A stretch of DNA of 64,000 nucleotides from Diplonema japonicum (Eukaryota > Euglenozoa > Diplonemea > Diplonemida > Diplonemidae): assembly GCA_964019335.1 (NCBI GenBank), contig OZ025668.1, positions 434,001 through 498,000 on the forward strand. Direction: 5' to 3'. The position numbers and the translations under genes are program-made. Below the pieces are notes generated by a model. That model was not told the DNA's origin. It saw only the letters and a program-made list of their open reading frames with translations, and did not search any database. Every line of letters starts with the position of its first letter. Position 1 is the stretch's first letter. Positions 61,792 to 64,000 of the stretch are shown one piece after another.

Positions 61792-62176
61792 ACACACATG
61801 CGTTATTTTTTTTTTTTTGAAATTGGTAAATTGAAATAGTTAAAAATCGTTTTTTGAAAGATAAATATTTGTAACAACAAAAAAAAAAAAAAAAAAAAAA
61901 AAACGCAAGCTGAAAAGTATCAAATGTCACTCGCAGCAACAGGTATGCAGAAACACTCTCTTCTTCTTCTTTTTTTATTTATTTTTTTTTTTCACTTCAA
62001 CGACCGGGAAAAAAGATGGAATGGAGGAATATTTTATCTTTTCTTTCTGTTTTTTTTTTCTTTTCCTCCCCCTTTTTATTTTCCCTTTTGCCCCCCCCCC
62101 CCCCCGTTTTCTGTTAAAATTCTCACATCGCCGGCAGCGACTGCGGTAAAACAGGAGGGGGGAGGAAGAAACCCAC
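61566..62176. other. Spacer with retroposon tail
   Basis: Contains a ~50-bp A-run (61740-61790), the R4 repeat (61838-61875) with its A-tail, and T/C-rich sequence before the next stop codon. No gene is recognised. Confidence 0.5.
61838..61875 (+). repeat. Dispersed repeat R4, second copy
   Basis: AGTTAAAAATCGTTTTTTGA followed by AAGATAAATATTTGTAAC differs from 1451-1489 at only a few positions and is followed by the same A-rich tail. Confidence 0.65.
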
Positions 62177-62860
62177 TCACAGCTTCTTCAATGCTTTCGT
62201 AGCATCTTCCTTCTGCTGCTCTTGCTTCGCCGATACGGGACTGATCTTAGACACCTCTGTGTAGTACTTCCTTGCTTCTTCCTTGTTCTTGAGAGCCACG
62301 TAGCAATCCCCGAGGAGGAGGTTGTTTGTCGGGTTGTCAGAACGGAGCTCGTAAGACTTAAGGAGGTAAGGAAGAGCAGTTTCATAAGTAGAAGAAGGAG
62401 GGTCCGCAAAAAAAGTCTTGGCAAGCTGACGAGTGGTCCATGAAACAGAAGAAACACTGCAATGCCAAGCACCAATTACATGCTGGGATGTGCTGTCCTC
62501 AGGGTTCAGCTCAGCAGCCTTTGTGGCCCAGTCCCTGATGGTGTAAGCTGACTTGATCTTTTCGGTGGTGCTGACAAGGTCCCCCATCTTGCCAAGAAGG
62601 ACGGAGGCCCACTTGAACCCTTCAGCACAATTTCCGTGTTTCTCCATGCACACCTTCGCCTTCTCCAAACCCTCTTCAAAAAGTTTTTTCTTCTCCTCTT
62701 TGTTTTCCTTCTCGCACCCGTAGTCGTAACACGCTCTGGCAAACCACCACAGTGCCTCGACATCTTCAGGGTTCTTCTCCACCACGTCCTTCGTCACCTC
62801 ATACACCTCCTGGTACTTGTGAGCCTCGTACAGCTTACCAGCCGCTGCGAGAATGGACAT
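62177..62860 (-). CDS. RMDN-type TPR protein (regulator of microtubule dynamics), copy 1
   Basis: 227 residues in one exon. A superhelix of TPR-like repeats: YQEVYEVTKDVVEKNPEDVE, ALWWFARACYDYGCEKE, EGFKWASVLLGKMGDLVSTT, IRDWATKAAELNPEDSTSQH, VIGAWHCSVSSVSWTTRQLA, then NPTNNLLLGDCYVALKNKEE. The W-x-x-A-R-A motif, the GDLVSTTEKI helix and the IGAWHC-like motif are characteristic of RMDN1-3, which associate with microtubules and spindle poles (RMDN3 also tethers mitochondria to the ER). It is a direct neighbour of a paralog at 63261-64000, sharing strand and architecture, so this is a tandem duplication. Confidence 0.85.
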   Translation of the reverse strand: MSILAAAGKLYEAHKYQEVYEVTKDVVEKNPEDVEALWWFARACYDYGCEKENKEEKKKLFEEGLEKAKVCMEKHGNCAEGFKWASVLLGKMGDLVSTTEKIKSAYTIRDWATKAAELNPEDSTSQHVIGAWHCSVSSVSWTTRQLAKTFFADPPSSTYETALPYLLKSYELRSDNPTNNLLLGDCYVALKNKEEARKYYTEVSKISPVSAKQEQQKEDATKALKKL

Positions 62861-62934
62861 TATTATTTTATTTTTTTTTTAATATAGAAGAAAAAAAAAA
62901 GGGGTGCTGTGTGGTGTGGGCGTACGACATAATA

Positions 62935-62980
<46 letters not shown>

Positions 62981-63260
62981 TAATGCTACATGTTTTGAGG
63001 AAGGAGGGGCGGGGGATGGGGAGAACATAATCAGATGTTACCGGTTGGTACCACGAGTAAGGGGAAACAAAAATAAAAACAAGAAAAAAAAAAAACCAAA
63101 AAAGAAAACGGGTGAGATCAGTCCGTTCACTAGACGCCTTTTCGCCCCCCCGTGTCTTTTGGCATCTACACTCTGAGCAACGACATCAGCACAGGAAAAC
63201 AACAAGAAAAAAAAAATAACAAACAACAAGATTTTTCTTTTTTTTTTTTTTTTTTTTTTT
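62861..63260. other. Spacer between the RMDN paralogs
   Basis: Includes a ~40-bp A-run at 62938-62978 and T-runs just upstream of the next stop codon, presumably serving polyadenylation of one gene and trans-splicing of the next. No repeat family is recognised. Confidence 0.4.
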
Positions 63261-64000
63261 TCACCCAAGCTTCTGTTTCGCTTCCTTCTGCAGCTGTTTC
63301 TCTAAGTTTGATGATGGTGAAATACCCGCAACCTTACCGTACCAAATCGTAGCTTCTTTTTTGTTGTGCATTGCACTATAAGTATCACCAAGGAGAAGCT
63401 GGTTCGTGGGGTTTCCGGCATTAAGAGCTTCGCTGCGGAGAAGGAGGGGCAACGCATTCTCAAAAGACGAGGTCGGGGGTGTACCGAAGATGGCTTCTGC
63501 CAGCTTTCGTTGTGTCCAGGAAATGGCTGCGACATTGTAGTGCCAGGCACCAAGGACATGGAAGGACGTGGCATCGGTGGGATCGAGCTCGCAAGCTTTG
63601 TCAGCGTACTCCTTAATGAGGTAGGTGTTCTTGATCTTATCGCTGGTGCTGATCAAGTCTCCAAGGACGCCCAACAGAACAGCGGACCACTTCCAACCCC
63701 CAGCCACGCTTGGATAGTTGGTCCTGCAAGTTTTTGCCTTGGCAAGGCCCTCTTGAAACATCTTCTTCTTCTTCTCCTTTTCGTGTCCTTGCATTTCGCA
63801 ACCCATTTCGTAGCAAGAGCGGGCGTACCACCATAGCACCTCGGAGTTTTCATCTTTTAAAACAAGCTCTGTGAGCTTTGCGTGCATTTCCGGGATTTTA
63901 AGTTTTCCTTGCATATGCCGCAGGTCGCCCAGAATATCTTCATCATGTGTTGGGGTGACGGTGGAATTAACAGAATGTTGTTGGGTGTTGACCGATGCAG
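63261..64000 (-). CDS. RMDN-type TPR protein, copy 2 (partial at window edge)
   Basis: The frame is open to the right edge, so the N-terminus lies outside. Homology to copy 1 extends upstream of the first Met in the window (63914), so that Met is not the true start. The order of motifs is the same: EVLWWYARSCYEMGCEMQG, GWKWSAVLLGVLGDLISTSD, IKEYADKACELDPTDATSFH, VLGAWHYNVAAISWTQRKLA, then NPTNQLLLGDTYSAMHNKKE. Roughly half of aligned positions agree with copy 1. The ~25 residues before the homologous part (SVNTQQHSVNSTVTPTHDED) are polar. Confidence 0.85.
   Translation of the reverse strand, partial: ASVNTQQHSVNSTVTPTHDEDILGDLRHMQGKLKIPEMHAKLTELVLKDENSEVLWWYARSCYEMGCEMQGHEKEKKKKMFQEGLAKAKTCRTNYPSVAGGWKWSAVLLGVLGDLISTSDKIKNTYLIKEYADKACELDPTDATSFHVLGAWHYNVAAISWTQRKLAEAIFGTPPTSSFENALPLLLRSEALNAGNPTNQLLLGDTYSAMHNKKEATIWYGKVAGISPSSNLEKQLQKEAKQKLG

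Noticed and set aside
1-64000. CRISPR arrays, bacterial operators, riboswitches
   Set aside because: None seen. Introns, the SL and gene families show a eukaryotic nuclear sequence, and the repeats are dispersed, without regular spacers.

Overview
This window comes from the nuclear genome of a euglenozoan protist, most likely a diplonemid. The deciding evidence is a spliced-leader (SL) RNA sequence on the minus strand at 5247-5283. Its exon ends in ACAGTTTCTGTACTTTATTG, nearly the 3' end of the trypanosome SL exon, and the whole exon closely matches the diplonemid SL as I remember it. Other signs agree. Every gene I can support lies on the minus strand, as in a polycistronic unit resolved by trans-splicing. 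Several genes carry very short conventional GT-AG cis-introns (35-77 nt), which kinetoplastids almost entirely lack. The spacers are packed with A/T and G/C homopolymers.

Layout, left to right (transcription runs right to left). 1-8.3 kb: a Pro/Ala/Thr-rich RanBP2-zinc-finger protein cut by the window edge, a retrotransposon RT relic, a four-exon channel-like adenylyl/guanylyl cyclase, and a second RanBP2-type zinc finger protein. The long second intron of the cyclase gene holds a retroelement fragment that begins exactly with an SL RNA. 8.4-10 kb: a degenerate transposon with perfect 29-bp inverted repeats. 10-18.3 kb: PDE12-like exonuclease, VPS26C (retriever subunit), a low-complexity coiled-coil protein, a fused double ribose-5-phosphate isomerase B and a PC-esterase-like type II membrane protein. 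18.9-27.6 kb: one giant ASH/HYDIN-type protein gene with five exons. 27.6-31 kb: gene-free spacer. 31-38.6 kb: PUF protein, cytochrome b5-fused desaturase and a WDPCP/Fritz-like protein. 41-47.5 kb: UBL-ankyrin protein, an unknown protein, a UBL fusion, an IQ protein and an EVE-domain protein. 47.5-54.5 kb: a block of mobile-element remains. 54.5-64 kb: ShK-acyltransferase, two unknown proteins, COQ10 and two adjacent RMDN-type TPR genes, the last cut by the window edge.

The genes do not form a metabolic operon. Several point to a flagellated cell with endosomal recycling (VPS26C, WDPCP-like, ASH/HYDIN, RMDN). The most novel material is in the mobile elements: an SL-RNA-headed OTU-endonuclease retroelement, a SINE-like family with an insertion or deletion variant, LINE 3' ends shared by several copies, piggyBac-like deletion derivatives and at least four miniature inverted-repeat elements.
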